Shown here: positions 12,164-23,111 of the stretch, one piece after another
How positions within the stretch are numbered: position 1 is the first letter of the stretch
Layout of the letters: every line of letters starts with the position of its first letter
DNA from: Symsagittifera roscoffensis
Taxonomy: Eukaryota > Xenacoelomorpha > Acoela > Convolutidae
NCBI RefSeq assembly: GCF_963678635.1
Contig: NC_087063.1
Location: forward strand, 74,421,617 to 74,485,616
Direction of reading: 5' to 3'
Length of the DNA stretch: 64,000 nt
The notes under the pieces: model-generated
Seen by the model: the letters and a program-made list of their open reading frames with translations, nothing else
Told to the model about the DNA's origin: nothing
Database searches by the model: none
Program-made: the position numbers and the translations under genes

Positions 12164-12296
12164 CTGTGGACAACTCGAAGTCGACCCAGTTGAAGATTTG
12201 TCTGTACACTTGGACATGGAAGGGCTCAGTGACACTCTCGCCCATCAGGAACTCAGCCAACATATCATTCAAATCGTCATTCTTGCCTGGCAACGG
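12164..12296 (-). CDS. Exon: C-terminal lobe of eTudor 1
   Basis: The acceptor TATTTGTAG and donor ACAG|GTAGCA are both good. The exon enters in phase 0 and leaves in phase 1. It encodes PLPGKNDDLNDMLAEFLMGE, then a strand-rich segment FHVQVYRQIFNWVDFELST. This matches the part of extended Tudor domains where an F-x-x-h-x-x-G helix is followed by two beta strands of the nuclease-like fold. The minimal frame needs no ATG because it is internal. Confidence 0.9.
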
Positions 12297-12310
12297 CTAC
12301 AAATACAAAG

Positions 12311-12912
12311 CATAGCCAACTGATAGTTGGAAAAGAAATGAACGCAAGGAAACGGAAAAAAAACTGACTTGTTTTTTCAAAAATCTTCAATTTATGAACT
12401 TCGAAGAAAAAAATAGATGGCCTTAAGGCTCTTTAAACTTCTAAAATCATGAATGATTGACAATTTCTTTGATAAAAATTACCCAACTTGGGAAAACTGG
12501 ATCAATAGGCAAAACTTTTATTTCGCTGGGAAATCTGATAATTAATTTCTATATTCGAAATTAGAAGTCGATCACGCTTTTCGTGTTCTTTACAATTTTG
12601 CTGTTCGATAGCGGAGTTTGCCTTCCTTTCAACAATATAAATGCGCTGAACTTTAAAAGCAATCACATGTCAAACCGCGAAAAAGTAAATTTGAGCCTGA
12701 ACACAATTTAAAACTTTTCCTGAAAAAGAAACGAAAAAAAAAATCATCGCGACCTATTTAAGACTCTGAACTACGTTCATCGACTCTTAATAAGGATCGT
12801 TCCGCTACTGACCTTCCGTAAAACTTCTTAGCGTGAACAAATTTTAACTGTTTCCTGAAAAAAAAAATCAGCAAGACCTATACAAGAGTACTCACTACGT
12901 TCATAACTCTTG
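12311..12912 (+). mobile_element. Helitron/HINE-like non-autonomous element
   Basis: It begins with CATAGCCAACTGATAGTTGG (a 5' hairpin), then AAATGAACGCAAGG, and ends with the 3' hairpin whose stem arms are AGACTCT and GACTCTT around GAACTACGTTC (end near 12788). A second 3' end with GAGTACTCACTACGTTCAT follows to 12912, so two ends are stacked. It lies in the intron between two eTudor 1 exons. Confidence 0.75.
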
Positions 12913-13279
12913 ATAAAAATAAGTAAATCTGATTTAGGTTCGGGAAACAAGCTGTTTTCCTCTACGGCGCTTAAATTATAGTTTTTTCCTCCTGATTTTG
13001 ATTAACCTCAGAGTTAGCTCGTAGAGGGGCAAGCGTGGTATTAGTCTTAAACTCATTTCAGCCTTGATCTGGATTTAAATTTTTTTTTGATAAGTAGTCT
13101 CAATAGAATTACACTGAACTCAATTTTGCTGACTTCCAATTAACTTCGTCTTCAATTTTTACGTTATTGTAGCTATAATTACTTTACAATAAGTAATTTA
13201 TGCCCTAATTTAACCGCCCTTTAAAAATTAGTATTTACACTTCTTGTTAAAATCGACTGTTAATTATTATTTCTTTCAC

Positions 13280-13709
13280 CTCACAATTGACGAGTGCCCC
13301 ATGATAATACGACACCGGTAAGGCCACGCACTCGTCATTTATAGGTCTCAACTCCTCCACCGCAGCTGTGAACTGCTCACAGCTGTCCAGATCTTCCAAC
13401 ACAACCAAGCCAGTGTCGATATCAAATATCCGCACCACGCTCCGTTTGAAACTTCCGGAACCTTCCTCGTTTTCGACCATCACAACTTCGCCCGATACGA
13501 CATAGTCTATGAGACCAGTCGGTGCTTTTTGGCCCGCTTCATTCAGCATTTGCTGAAGATTTTTGGCAACATTCAGGTCTGTTAGTTCAAAAATGATATA
13601 CAAGTGGTTGTTATACTTCTTCACGTAGACCTCGATGGCTGAACTTGCACACAAGTCAGTGAAATTCATGTTGGCAAGAGTTGGGAGTTTAACCGATGCA
13701 ATGGAGCTC
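13280..13709 (-). CDS. Exon: eTudor 1, N-lobe and barrel
   Basis: At 430 nt this is one of the two largest exons. After the acceptor TGTTTTCCAG one base completes a Glu codon. It encodes SSIASVKLPTLANMNF, then SAIEVYVKKYNNHLYIIFEL (first strands of an extended Tudor) and the barrel from GEVVMVENEEGSGSFKRSVV to RPI. The position equivalent to the V-D-Y-G-N signature reads LEDLDSC, with no aromatic, so the methylarginine cage is probably lost here. The exon closes with LPVSYYHGALVNCE before the donor GAG|GTGAAA, in phase 0. Confidence 0.92.
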
Positions 13710-13754
13710 CTGGAAAACACAAGATCTGAATAGAAAATCTGTGAAAATATTTTC

Positions 13755-13905
13755 AACAGCGGCGAAGCTGGGCTTCGCACCACTTGCAATACAACAAGTA
13801 TAGGATTAAAACAGCATGACACTCAAGAACTACCGAAGAGGACTTGGAACGATGCGACTGTTGACACCGACGCGAAGCTGAGCTTCGCACCACTTGCGAT
13901 TCAAC
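13755..13905. mobile_element. Two GCGAAGC-hairpin elements in tandem
   Basis: Two copies about 110 bp apart each carry the perfect stem GCGAAGC / GCTTCGC with a three-base loop (TGG or TGA), followed at once by ACCACTTGC(A/G)AT and a CAA tract. The same unit recurs near 36.4, 42.6, 48.95, 51.6, 54.9, 55.4 and 57.5 kb. The class is unknown. Confidence 0.7.
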
Positions 13906-13943
13906 AATTATAGGCTGAAAGCACCATGCGCTCAAAAAGGAGA

Positions 13944-14374
13944 ACATAGCCAATCGAAGATTGGAAAACAGTAATGAACGCAATTAAGTTCGAAGAAAAA
14001 ATAAATGCCCTTTAAGATTATGATTGGCGCTTTTTTGTAACATGAACCCAACTTGAAAAAACTGGATCAATAGGTAAAGTTTTTGCTCCGCTGTGAAATC
14101 TTTTAAATAAATTCCACTCTCGAACTAGAAATAGTTCGTTTTTTCTTGCGCCATTTCCACGTTCGTATTTGGAGAGTGCTTTTTACATCACTTTCAGCAG
14201 TTGAATTTCAATTGAGCTGAAAAAGTGTATACATAATTAAAAGCATTCATAAATGCATCAATGTGTATGAATGCTGATCTGTAGTTATTAGAGACTTTAA
14301 GATTTTTTCTGAAAAAAAAACCAAAAAAAATCAGCAAGACCTATAGAAGAGTCTTCACTACGTTCATTACTCTT
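13944..14374 (+). mobile_element. Helitron/HINE-like non-autonomous element
   Basis: It starts ACATAGCCAATCGAAGATTGG (hairpin CCAATC/GATTGG, loop GAA), followed by GTAATGAACGCAA. The middle shows the family landmarks (ACTTGAAAAAACTGGATCAAT, GGAGAGTGCTTTTTACATCA). It ends with an AGAGT...ACTCTT stem around CTACGTTCATT. Confidence 0.8.
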
Positions 14375-14739
14375 AATAAAGCTCCAAAAATCAAGTATAA
14401 TTTATCTTAAACTGATATTGAAAAACATGAATCAATTTAGTTGAAAAAATCGTAGGCTCAAAAACCAAAAAAAAATATTGCATTGTTCTAAAAGTCAGTT
14501 ACCTTCAAAACAAAAGAAAAATTTGGGCTTAACTCTATCCATTTCTGTTTGATAACCAATAGATGAAAATGAGAAGAAAACATTTCGGTCAAAAATTAAG
14601 ATACGATAATTCCTAAATGTACTCAAAAACTGTTCATTAAATCTTGCAACCACACAATCTGCATATCAAATAAGAACAATCGGGGACAAAAGCCCTATCC
14701 GCTATAGTATAATTTCAAAATGAAAAAAAAAAAAAATTT

Positions 14740-15150
14740 CAACACAGGCGCTTCGCAAACACTTTCCAGCCTGCGATCAAAAAGCAGCACTATCAAGTGA
14801 AATAAGAAAAGGCAGAAAAAAGCCTCGAATTAGCAAAAACTCGGCTACGTATATACTTCGAATCTACGACCTCATTAAAAAGGCATCAACTGCAATAAAT
14901 TTTTATTAATCAAATGGTCAACGCACATATGACACTATACTGCTACCGCATCCTACCGATTCAAAAGTGCCACCAAAAGTAGCGCTTTTATTTGCGACTT
15001 AGGTTGGAAAAAATATCTAGTTCGTACTAATACACTTTGATTTCACATTAATACAAAACACATGAATACAAAAATTACAAATTACCACAAAAAGAACTTA
15101 AAGAAAATCTGAAAAAAAACTCTGAAAACCTATTTTTGCATAACTTCTGC
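14740..15150. mobile_element. Dispersed non-autonomous element (copy 1)
   Basis: It contains GCTTCGCAAACACTTTCCAG, AAAAGCAGCACTATCAAGTG, a decayed tRNA-like stretch, then CACATATGACACTATACTGC and TAGCGCTTTTATTTGCGAC. The same order is found at 22.32-22.94 kb, and the second half at 52.15-52.40 kb. Confidence 0.65.
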
Positions 15151-15155
15151 TCAAA

Positions 15156-15647
15156 ACATAGCCAATCGAAGATTGGTAAAGAGAGTAATGAACGCATGTA
15201 AATATAAAAAAAACACTGACTCTCTTAAAAAAATTTCAACTTTCGAATTTCAAAAAAAAAAATAGTAGATGCCCTTTGAATTTTTAGAACAATTTATGAT
15301 CGGCGCTTTTTGATAACATAAACCCAATTAGAGAAAACTGGAAACTGGATCAATAGGTCAAGTTTTTATTCCCCTGGGAAATCTTAAGAATAAATTCCAC
15401 TTTTGAAACTAGAAACCGTTCACGTTTTTTCGCGCCATTTCCACGTTCATATTTGGAGAGTGCTATTTACGTCACTTTCAGCAGATGAATTTTAATTGAA
15501 TTCAAAAAGTGAATTTATACTTAAGTGCATTCATAAATGCATCAATATCTATGAATGCACATCTGTAGTTATTAGACACTTTAAGACTTTCCTGAAAAAA
15601 AAATCAGCAAGACCAATATTAGAGTCTTCACTACGTTCATTACTCTT
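15156..15647 (+). mobile_element. Helitron/HINE-like non-autonomous element
   Basis: It has the 5' hairpin CCAATCGAAGATTGG, then AGAGAGTAATGAACGCATG, and a 3' end with TAGAGT...ACTCTTA around CTTCACTACGTTCATT. About 135 bp spanning its left end and the preceding ~20 bp of flank (TTTTGCATAACTTCTGCTC) is almost identical to the copy at 45.86 kb, showing recent duplication together with flank. Confidence 0.82.
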
Positions 15648-16046
15648 AAAAATATAATTTTTTATGTTGTAATTGGAGAAAGAACTGAAAATTGTAATTG
15701 GAGAAAGAACTGAATATTCAGGAAGTCCTAGTGGGTCTGATTATAATCATTCAAAAATGGTGCCAGAGTCAATCTCAAAAGTTTTGCCGGAGATTTTTAG
15801 GGCAATAAGCTGACAATCGCCCACATAGGATCAATGATAGCGAATAATTAGCGATATAATTAGTCCACTTAGCGTATGCAAAGTGGACTACTTTATGTAG
15901 AAACTAAAACAAGCTTAATTCGACAGCCTTGAAGACGGAAAGTCATCAGTAGGAAAATAATATCGAAAGAATTAAACAAACTATTTTGAATTCTAGATAA
16001 GCATGCACCAGTAATAACTAGTAGTCAGTAGTTAAACTTGTTTTGA

Positions 16047-16470
16047 AAGAGTCATGAACGTAGTGAATTCTTAGATAGCAGTTGGTGATTTTTGTAATTT
16101 TTTCCAGGCAGGTCTTGCAAAATGTTCATGCTCAAATTTAATTTTTCGCGGTATGACTTTGGATTTTGTCCCAAATTCAGTTCATTTTTTTGTTTGAAGG
16201 AAAGCAAACTTCACTATCGAACAGCAAAAGTGGTAAGGTAACGAAAAACGTGATCGACTTTTAGTTTCAAGAGTTTTTTAATTTTTCAATTTCCCAGCGG
16301 AATAACAAAATTTACCTATTGATCAACAGTTAATTGAATTAAATCTACCAGAAAAGCATAAATTGTTTTTGAAACTCAAAAAGTCTTAAGGCCATATATT
16401 TTTTTAATTGAAATTCGAAAAACGAAGTTTGTTTCCTTTCGTTTATGACTCTTTTCCAACTGGCTATGTT
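16047..16470 (-). mobile_element. Helitron/HINE-like element, inverted copy
   Basis: The ends are in reverse order: AAGAGTCATGAACGTAGTG at the left and TGACTCTTTTCCAACTGGC at the right. Internal landmarks (GATCGACTTTTAGTTTC, TTCCCAGCGGAATAA) are also reversed. Confidence 0.75.
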
Positions 16471-16549
16471 TCATTAATTTAAGCATGTTAGCAGCATAGC
16501 AGAATCATAAATGATTCAAACGATTTTGTTGAACTAGTTGCTAATCCGA

Positions 16550-16990
16550 AAAATAGCCAGCAAAACTTCGGATAAGCGTCAATGAGGGCAAGTATACAGA
16601 AAAAAACGCATACAGAAAAAAATGTATGGCATCAAAGCTCCTCCAAATTTCTAGAACTAGTTATGATTAACACTTTTCTCGAAAAAAGTAACCCACTTAC
16701 AAAACTAGATCGAGAAGTAAAGTTTTATTTCGCTGGGAAATCTGAAAACTAAATAACTTTCGAAACTAGAAGTCGATCACGTTTTTTGTGGCCTTTACAC
16801 TTTTGCTGTTCGATAGTGGAGTTCTCTTTCCTTTCAACAACGGAAATAAACTGAACTAAAAATATCAAAAGTCAAATCGCAAAAAAAAATAATTTTGAGC
16901 CAGAACAACTACAAATTTCCTGAAAAATCAAAAAAATATCACGACCTGTATAAGAGTCTAAACTACGTTCATCGACTCTTTAAAGGTCTA
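16550..16990 (+). mobile_element. Helitron/HINE-like element, decayed 5' end
   Basis: The middle and 3' end match the GTCGATCAC / GCTGTTCGATAGTGGAG subfamily, and the 3' end is AGAGTCTAAACTACGTTCATC with GACTCTT. The 5' hairpin is not intact. Confidence 0.65.
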
Positions 16991-17089
16991 TATTCCGATT
17001 AGATAACGCTTGCTAATCAGAAAAGTAAAGAAAGAGCTAGAAAACCGAAATAAAAAATCGAATGTTTTTATGTGTAAATCTATTAAATA

Positions 17090-17655
17090 CTTTTAAAGAC
17101 GTATAAGTGGGTTCGACCTTGAGGATTCAAAAAAATAGGGCCAGATTTTGATCGATCTCATAAATAAACTAAGATTTGAAGGAAACAACGTATTAGGTAA
17201 ATGTGCAGACAGCCAAAATAAGCTGTAAATCAAACAAAATTTTCGGCATACGCGTATTGGAAAAAATACATGTATTGTAACCGTGGTATCCACGAGCGCC
17301 AAAAATTTATTGAATGCAAGGTGGGATACACAATTCAGAAAAAATGTCCAGACAAAAGAATGCAAAAACAGGAAAATGAAAAAAAAATCTTACCAAGCGG
17401 TAACAAAGCCGAAAATAACTGAGCAGCAACCAGTCAGGCTAAAATTTCCCCCTCAAAACACAAGCATGGAAAAAAACTTTTTTTTGCGCATCAGGCGGCG
17501 CAATATGAGGCCACTAAGCCGATATAAAATAGGGCGAAACCAATTAAGCCGGAAAAAAATGAAATTTTAAAAAGCAAATTGGTAAAACTGTAACCAACAA
17601 AAAAAAGCGTTTAGGATGGCTTTTAAAAATGCTAACATGCTCAAAATATGTCATG
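17090..17655. mobile_element. Non-autonomous repeat with GTATCCACGA and AATTAAGCCG landmarks
   Basis: GTATCCACGAGCGCC and GGATACACAATTCAGAA match 55.08-55.14 kb. GCCACTAAGCCGATATAAA, CAATTAAGCCGG and CAAATTGGTAAAACTG match copies at 37.07, 40.04, 49.97 and 56.19 kb. No protein of its own is recognised despite an open frame through part of it. Confidence 0.5.
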
Positions 17656-17876
17656 TGGACTATTTCCAACAGAAAAAACCAGGAGATGAAATAGGGTAAA
17701 ATACATTTAAAGTAAGACTGTAACTCAGTTTCTAGACTTTAGAGTGCCAAGAGTGATGAGCAGTTTGATTAATTTTCAGAACTTGATCCACCCTGAACCA
17801 TAACCATGCATAACTTTTTTTCACTCTGAGATTATTTAAGAAAAAGAATATCAGAGAATCCACTGTATACACTTAC

Positions 17877-17964
17877 TCGAGAGCAGGAGTTCCACGAAGT
17901 ATTCCTCCGTTGGATGCACTGGAAGTTGCCAATAATTCTTGTTTACTGCCAGGCTCTGATGAAT
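17877..17964 (-). CDS. Exon: Ser/Gly-rich linker before eTudor 1
   Basis: This is a compact 88-nt exon with good splice sites (acceptor CCATTTTAG, donor CTCGA|GTAAGT). Two leading bases complete an Asp codon and the last two make Glu with the next exon. The frame reads SSEPGSKQELLATSSASNGG and then ILRGTPAL. It is probably disordered. The two other frames are also partly open, so the choice rests on phase agreement with both neighbours. Confidence 0.8.
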
Positions 17965-18439
17965 CTAAAATGGTAAAATTAAAGGTGAAGATAGCCATGT
18001 GAAGCTACTCTCAAATCCAATCGTGACTTTCGATGGTTGAACACAAATACAAAAAAAATCATATCTTTAAGGAAGACAGCCGTGTGCGGAAACATTCGAA
18101 AAAGCAAAAAATGGTTTTACAAAATTTCAATATATTTACTTAAGCAGCGTTATTAATTCACACACTAGATAGCAATATTTCCTAGTAAAAGATCAGACCA
18201 ATTTTTAAACTGCGGTTTCTTATTGTGTGTTATTCTCACTTGTTTTCGGATGTCGCGTTGATGACGATGTTTAACTAGGGGCCCAGCTAAAGCTACCTGT
18301 TTGATAATTTTTGAATTTGTGGTACTGATGCTGGAAATGGATAATCTCAAAAAACAGGCTTCACTCAAAAACTTTGTTGTTTCTCTAAAAAAAAGAGTGA
18401 AATTATTTGAGAATTCGTAATTTCCCAACGACATCAGAT

Positions 18440-18865
18440 TTGTGATGGTAATTCAAAGTCAAAAATTTTCAAAAAACGGTCAAAAAATCAATATTTGCTT
18501 ATTTTCCGATTGCCATGTTTTTTTGTAAAAGACTTTGGGCATAGCCCCGTATAGAAGGGAGCTTCACACCTGCTCCTTAGATTGAGCCCAAAATTCAGAT
18601 TTAGAATAGTAGTTTTCGAGAAAAGTCCCAAGTTTCGAAAAACGGTCAAGAAATCAAATATTTGACTTTTCCGAGGATCATAACTTTTTGTGAGGAAAAT
18701 GGGCGTAGCCGTTAATGCATGAGAGATTCACCTAAACTGTTTTTTTTTCGATTGAACTCAAAAACTCAGATTTAGGAGGGTAGTTTTCGAGAAAAGTCAA
18801 GTTTAAAAAAATGGTCAAAAAGTCACAAATATGACCGTTTCAAGGACGATATAACTTTTTGGGTC
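18440..18865. repeat. Second satellite family, first cluster
   Basis: Two to three diverged tandem units of roughly 175 bp. Landmarks are TAGTTTTCGAGAAAAGTC, AAAAACGGTCAAAAAATCA, GACTTTTCCGAGGATCATAA, GGGCGTAGCC and CAGATTTAG. The family abuts a fragment of the ~165-bp satellite. Confidence 0.75.
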
Positions 18866-19645
18866 AACTACATCTGGAAAACTACAAAGTTTTGAGCAGT
18901 CATAATTGAAGACAAAATTAGCAAATCCTGAGAGACCCTGACAAAGCCTCACTACAGGGACGGGACTTTCAAATTTCGTGAAATTTTTTATATCTGAGTT
19001 TTTTTGAAAAATTTTGAATAAGTCCTAAAAAAACGTAGTATCTCAAAAAAAAAAGAATTTGAGCAGCCAAATTCAGAGGCAGTTTTCGCAACTTCTGAGA
19101 GTACACTCTCAATTTCCAACAACATGATTCAGATCAAAGTTTTGGAAGATTTTGAAATCTAAGATTTTTTTTGAAAATTTTTGAAAAAATCATAAAAAAC
19201 CTCATATCTCAAAAACTACAAGGATTTGATAAGTGAGATTTGGAGGCAAGACTCGCAATCCCTGAGAGTACCCTAACAGCACCCATTTACAGGGTGAGAA
19301 CTTCAAAAATAAAAAAAATTCCTTGAAATTTTTGAAAAATCTCGAAAATTGTCTTATCTGATAAACTAAAAGGATTTGCTTATTCATATACGGAGGCCAG
19401 AATCGCAAAACCTGGGAAAACCCTGACAGAATCCCACTATTGGGTTGCTTATTTCAGACTTGATGAAATAAACACTAAATTAAAACTGGAAAATTGAAAA
19501 AAAAATCTTGACCATTGCAATAGACGATATAGCTTAGACGTGCAAAAGTTCTTTTGTTAAACATGCAAAAATCATACGTTGAAAAGGCTTCAACATGGCG
19601 AGATAGTGACGCCCGCATTTAAATATATGATAGATATAATAGATA
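18866..19645. repeat. Satellite fragment with the 3' boundary
   Basis: About four diverged ~165-bp monomers run into the same right boundary as array A: GAAATAAACACTAAATTAAA, GACCATTGCAATAGACGATA, ACATGGCGAGATAGTGACG and CCCGCATTTAAATATATGAT. It lies in the intron between two linker exons. Confidence 0.85.
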
Positions 19646-19864
19646 ATAGACAGATGAAAAAGCAGGTATACAGACAGACAGACTTAATTTGACCTCGAAA
19701 AAAATTGCTGAAAAATTAATGACCTTGCGGAAAGTTCATCGAAAATTTTTTTAAACATTGCAATAAATGATATAGCTTAAACGTGAAAAAATTCGTTCGT
19801 TAAGCAAAATTATTATGCCTAAACATGAGAGATAGCTGTCACACGCATTTAAAAATAGTATAGA

Positions 19865-20370
19865 TAAGATGTCTTTTCCGAGGACGATAACACAACTCGT
19901 TCTCTCCATTGAACACAAAATCTCATATTTGGGAGGGTAAAGTTTGAGAAAAATCAAGTTGCAAAGCGAAAAGTTTTCTCGTGAAAGTTTTCTTTAAAAA
20001 AATTGATCGCAGGTGCTAATGCAGTGGAGCTTCTCAATATCCATCCTATCGATTGAAATCAAAATCTTAGATTTGGGAGAGTAGTTTTTGAGAAAAGTTT
20101 GAAACGGCCAAAAATTGGGTAGTCGCTTATGCAGAGGAGCTTCACACAGCCCGTTCTACCTATTGGACCCAAAATCTCAGATTTGGCCAATGTAGTTTTT
20201 GAGAAAATGACAAAAAATCCAAAAATTCTGATCCAAAATATTTCCCCTCCCCCCACAGCCTTTTTTGAAGGCTGTAGAAAATGGGGTAAGGTGATAAGAG
20301 ACTAGCGGATTCTGCATGCTCACAGAGTAGTTTTTGAGAAAAGCAAAAATTTTTTCCAAAGCTTCTCAAA
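19865..20370. repeat. Second satellite family, second cluster
   Basis: About four units with GTAGTTTTTGAGAAAA, GGAGCTTC and AAAATCTCAGATTTGG(C/G) landmarks. It matches 18.44-18.86, 39.6-39.9 and 42.66-42.81 kb. Confidence 0.72.
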
Positions 20371-20449
20371 AAAAATCATAATAAAAACCAAATCCTATAC
20401 TTTTCATTATACCTGTTTTCATCAAACAGCAATAGATCCAACAACTTAC

Positions 20450-20579
20450 CTGTGCTTTTGACCGACTCAGACACGACAGAGGGCGATGAACAATTGACTT
20501 CTGAAGCCGACTGGGCACCTAAATCATCTGCTTGGTTCCTGTGACTGAAAGTCGAGGGTCTCGAAGAGTGCGACTGGTT
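20450..20579 (-). CDS. Exon: Ser/His-rich linker
   Basis: The exon follows the acceptor GTTTTTAG and ends at a strong donor (ACAG|GTAAGT). It enters in phase 0 and leaves in phase 1. It reads NQSHSSRPSTFSHRNQADD, then LGAQSASEVNCSSPSVVSES. It joins in frame to the exon at 17964. Hydrophilic and Ser-rich, probably a disordered region carrying modification sites. Confidence 0.8.
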
Positions 20580-20729
20580 CTAAAAACAGAACACTATTCA
20601 TGCGGTTATTGGATATATTAGTTACTGTTTTTTGGATATATTAGCTATACTGTGGTGAATGAGTTTGATCGACCAATATATAGTTTTGAAACTACCGTTT
20701 TGTTATGAGATTTCTCTCTTAGAACTTAC

Positions 20730-20780
20730 TTGATCGTGTGGATGATGGATGCGAGTGTGTAAGTGGGTGGGGAAACTCCC
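20730..20780 (-). CDS. Short exon: His-rich linker
   Basis: A 17-codon exon with an excellent donor (CAA|GTAAGTT) and a weaker acceptor (GAATAG). It reads GSFPTHLHTRIHHPHDQ and is phase 0 at both ends. An in-frame TAG lies just upstream, so it must be spliced there. Its place in the gene rests on phase and on the donor. Confidence 0.55.
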
Positions 20781-21265
20781 CTATTCTGGCTGCCAAAGGT
20801 TGTTAAAAACGTACACGGTACACCATTGGTTTAATTGTTCTATTTAACTATCACGGAGTTTTTACCGACAGATCCCAAGAATTTTAATTTGAAGAACATT
20901 TTTTTAGCAAAAAAGCGTTATTTCCTTTAACAAATTGTCTAGAGCAAACTAATTTCAAAAATGGCCATTCGAGCTCAGATAGATCTTAAGAAAAAATGGA
21001 AATGACTAGCCTATAAGAAGCCACAATTTTTTAATCCCCCCATGAAAAATTCCCACATACGATACAGTCATATGGCTGAGGCGACAATTCGTAACAGACA
21101 ACAGTTTGTAAAAGTCGACAATTCGTAATAGCTGGTTGATCGGCAAACAATGATTCGCAAACATTATACGTATCGTACAGTATTTAAGCACAGCGGAGCA
21201 AGCAGTCGCTACTTAACCTGTTACAAATTGTTGCTTGTTACAAACTTTCGCCAGTTACGATTTGT

Positions 21266-21842
21266 GGATCAATTGAGCAATCCCCCCCCCCCCATTCACG
21301 CGTGGGGGGAAATAACCCAATAGGTACTTGAGGCATGTGGCATGTTTATAACTAGTTGAACTACATTTAATTGTATTTAAACTATACGCCATATTCTTCT
21401 ACGAACGCGGAAAACCAAAAAACACGTTATGAAACTCAAAAACTAGATTCAGAGCGAAAAAAGGGGCCAAATAAGTCGCATATCAAATTGGCTGTTTCCT
21501 GTTTTGTTTGAAGAAAGTGTGCAATTGCAAACATTATTAGGATGCTGTAGGGTTTTTTTGGCATAAATAGAGGTCAGAGAACTCACCCTGGTAATTTGTT
21601 TACCACGAAGCTATGATCCCCCATATATAAAAGCGGATAAAAAAATTGATTTTTTTTTTCAAATATTTTCTCGACACATAAAAAAATTCAGTCGGCCAAT
21701 CGATTGCGATTTATATACACTTCAACCACCTGCTCGCGTTTGAAAACGTCTTTTATAGTGTTTTGACGTTTTTCCTTGGGGGGGGGGGGGTAAGATAGCT
21801 CAATTGGTCATAACGGAATGGGGGAGATTGCTCAATTGATCC
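21266..21842. mobile_element. MITE with TIR GGATCAATTGAGCAATC
   Basis: Inverted ends GGATCAATTGAGCAATCCCC and, at the right, GGGGGAGATTGCTCAATTGATCC reversed bound a ~577-bp element. Runs of C (after the left TIR) and G (near 21779) also pair. A relic GATAGCTCAATTGGTC lies inside the right end. There is no coding capacity. Confidence 0.75.
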
Positions 21843-21954
21843 CGATTGTCTCCCATCTGCACATGCACATATGAAACAAGCACACAATCAAGTAATTATA
21901 AATCACACTCACAAGCGTGCAGCGGGCAAACAAAAATATTGCCCAATACCCTAC

Positions 21955-21978
21955 CTTTTCATCTCGAGCAAGGTTGAT
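21955..21978 (-). CDS. 24-nt microexon, or 3' part of an alternative first exon
   Basis: A textbook acceptor (TTGCTGTTTCTTCAG) and a usable donor (AAG|GTAGGG) flank eight codons, INLARDEK, phase 0 at both ends. The same frame is open upstream to an ATG at 22017, giving MRKLLNNLLLFLQ before INLARDEK. It may therefore be an internal microexon joining the RRM half to the Tudor half, or the first coding exon of a shorter Tudor-only transcript. Confidence 0.55.
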
Positions 21979-22319
21979 CTGAAGAAACAGCAATAAATTA
22001 TTCAATAACTTGCGCATATGAATAAAAATGCAGCAAACAAATACAAGACTGCCCACATCAGATCAAATTCCTGAATGCTCCGACCGCCATTTAGGGCTAC
22101 GAAACAGTTTTGAAAAAATGTTGTTAAAAATACCCTTTCCCAGCGCACGCTATGTTAAGTACAAAAAGATGTACTATACGTCTAGCAAGGTTTTAGAAAC
22201 TCCAAATATTTTCCAAATCAATTCGGTACAATTACTGAGCCGTATTGCATCGACGCTCACAAATTATTCAGACAAACTTAAAGTAAATTGTCTCAAGCTA
22301 GCCCAAATGGCAAATTTCA

Positions 22320-22940
22320 GAAGTTGCGCTTCGCAAATACTTGCGAGAACACGACCAAAAAGCAGCTCTATCAAGCGAAATGAGAAAAAGTAGAAATAAG
22401 ACTCAAGTAGCAAAAACTCGGCTACGTGTCGCATTCGAATCTGCAACCTAGCAAATTTGAATCTCACACACTAACCACTGAGCCACGGACATTTAAATCC
22501 GCAAAAAAACAGCCACCATTAAGGCAGCTACATATGCTAATGAATTGCCAATTCGATGCAGCAAAATAGCACCAAATACCAGAAGACGCAAATTTGCATG
22601 AAATAACTTGGAAAGCATAAAGCCAAATTATGTATAACATATGCATTTCAAAAAAATTCCGAAATACATTGGGTTGGAAAGTTTCTGAAATCGAGCTTTT
22701 TCTCATTGCACTGCAGTTTGAAACAAATAACTTTCCGGTTCATTTCATGATTTAAAAATTCATCAGCTGTGTTAACTTTTTACTTATCAAATGTCAAAGC
22801 ACATATGATATTATACTACGATCGCAGCCTACCGATTCAAAAGCGCCAACAAAAGTAGTACTTTTATTTGCGACTTAGATTGGAAAAAAAAGAAATTTCG
22901 TACTAATACACTTTGCTTCGCAAGTGTGAACACCCATAAC
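22320..22940 (-). mobile_element. SINE-like element with tRNA-like head (copy 2)
   Basis: On the minus strand 22495-22420 reads TCCGTGGCTCAGTGGTTAG (good box A) and then GCAGATTCGAATGCGACAC (box B-like), followed by the conserved tail also seen at 14.74 kb. The 22.77-22.94 part matches 14.9 and 52.2 kb. It is a pseudo-tRNA, not a tRNA gene: stems do not pair well. Confidence 0.65.
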
Positions 22941-23105
22941 TTGATCGCAAAAAAAACCGACTTGTTTTTTTTGAAAAATCTCATCTTCAGAATTCATTTA
23001 AGAAAACAATAGATGGCCTCAAAACTCTTTGAATTTCTAGAACAACTTATCATTCACAATTTTTTTGATAAAATTAGCATAATTGGAGAAAATTGTATCA
23101 ATAGA
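22940..23105 (+). mobile_element. Fragment of Helitron/HINE-like element
   Basis: Only the left-middle part (CCGACTTGTTTTTTTTG, ATGGCCTCAAAACTCTTTG, AATTGTATCAATAG) is present. It is cut by the start of satellite array B. Confidence 0.6.
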
Positions 23106-23111
23106 AGATAC

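Noticed and set aside
20059-20369. Three overlapping minus-strand frames of 60-69 codons
   Set aside because: They are translations of the second satellite family.
22028-22393. 121-codon plus-strand frame
   Set aside because: Its second half is the dispersed element also found at 14.74 kb, and it overlaps the tRNA-like SINE; composition is not protein-like.
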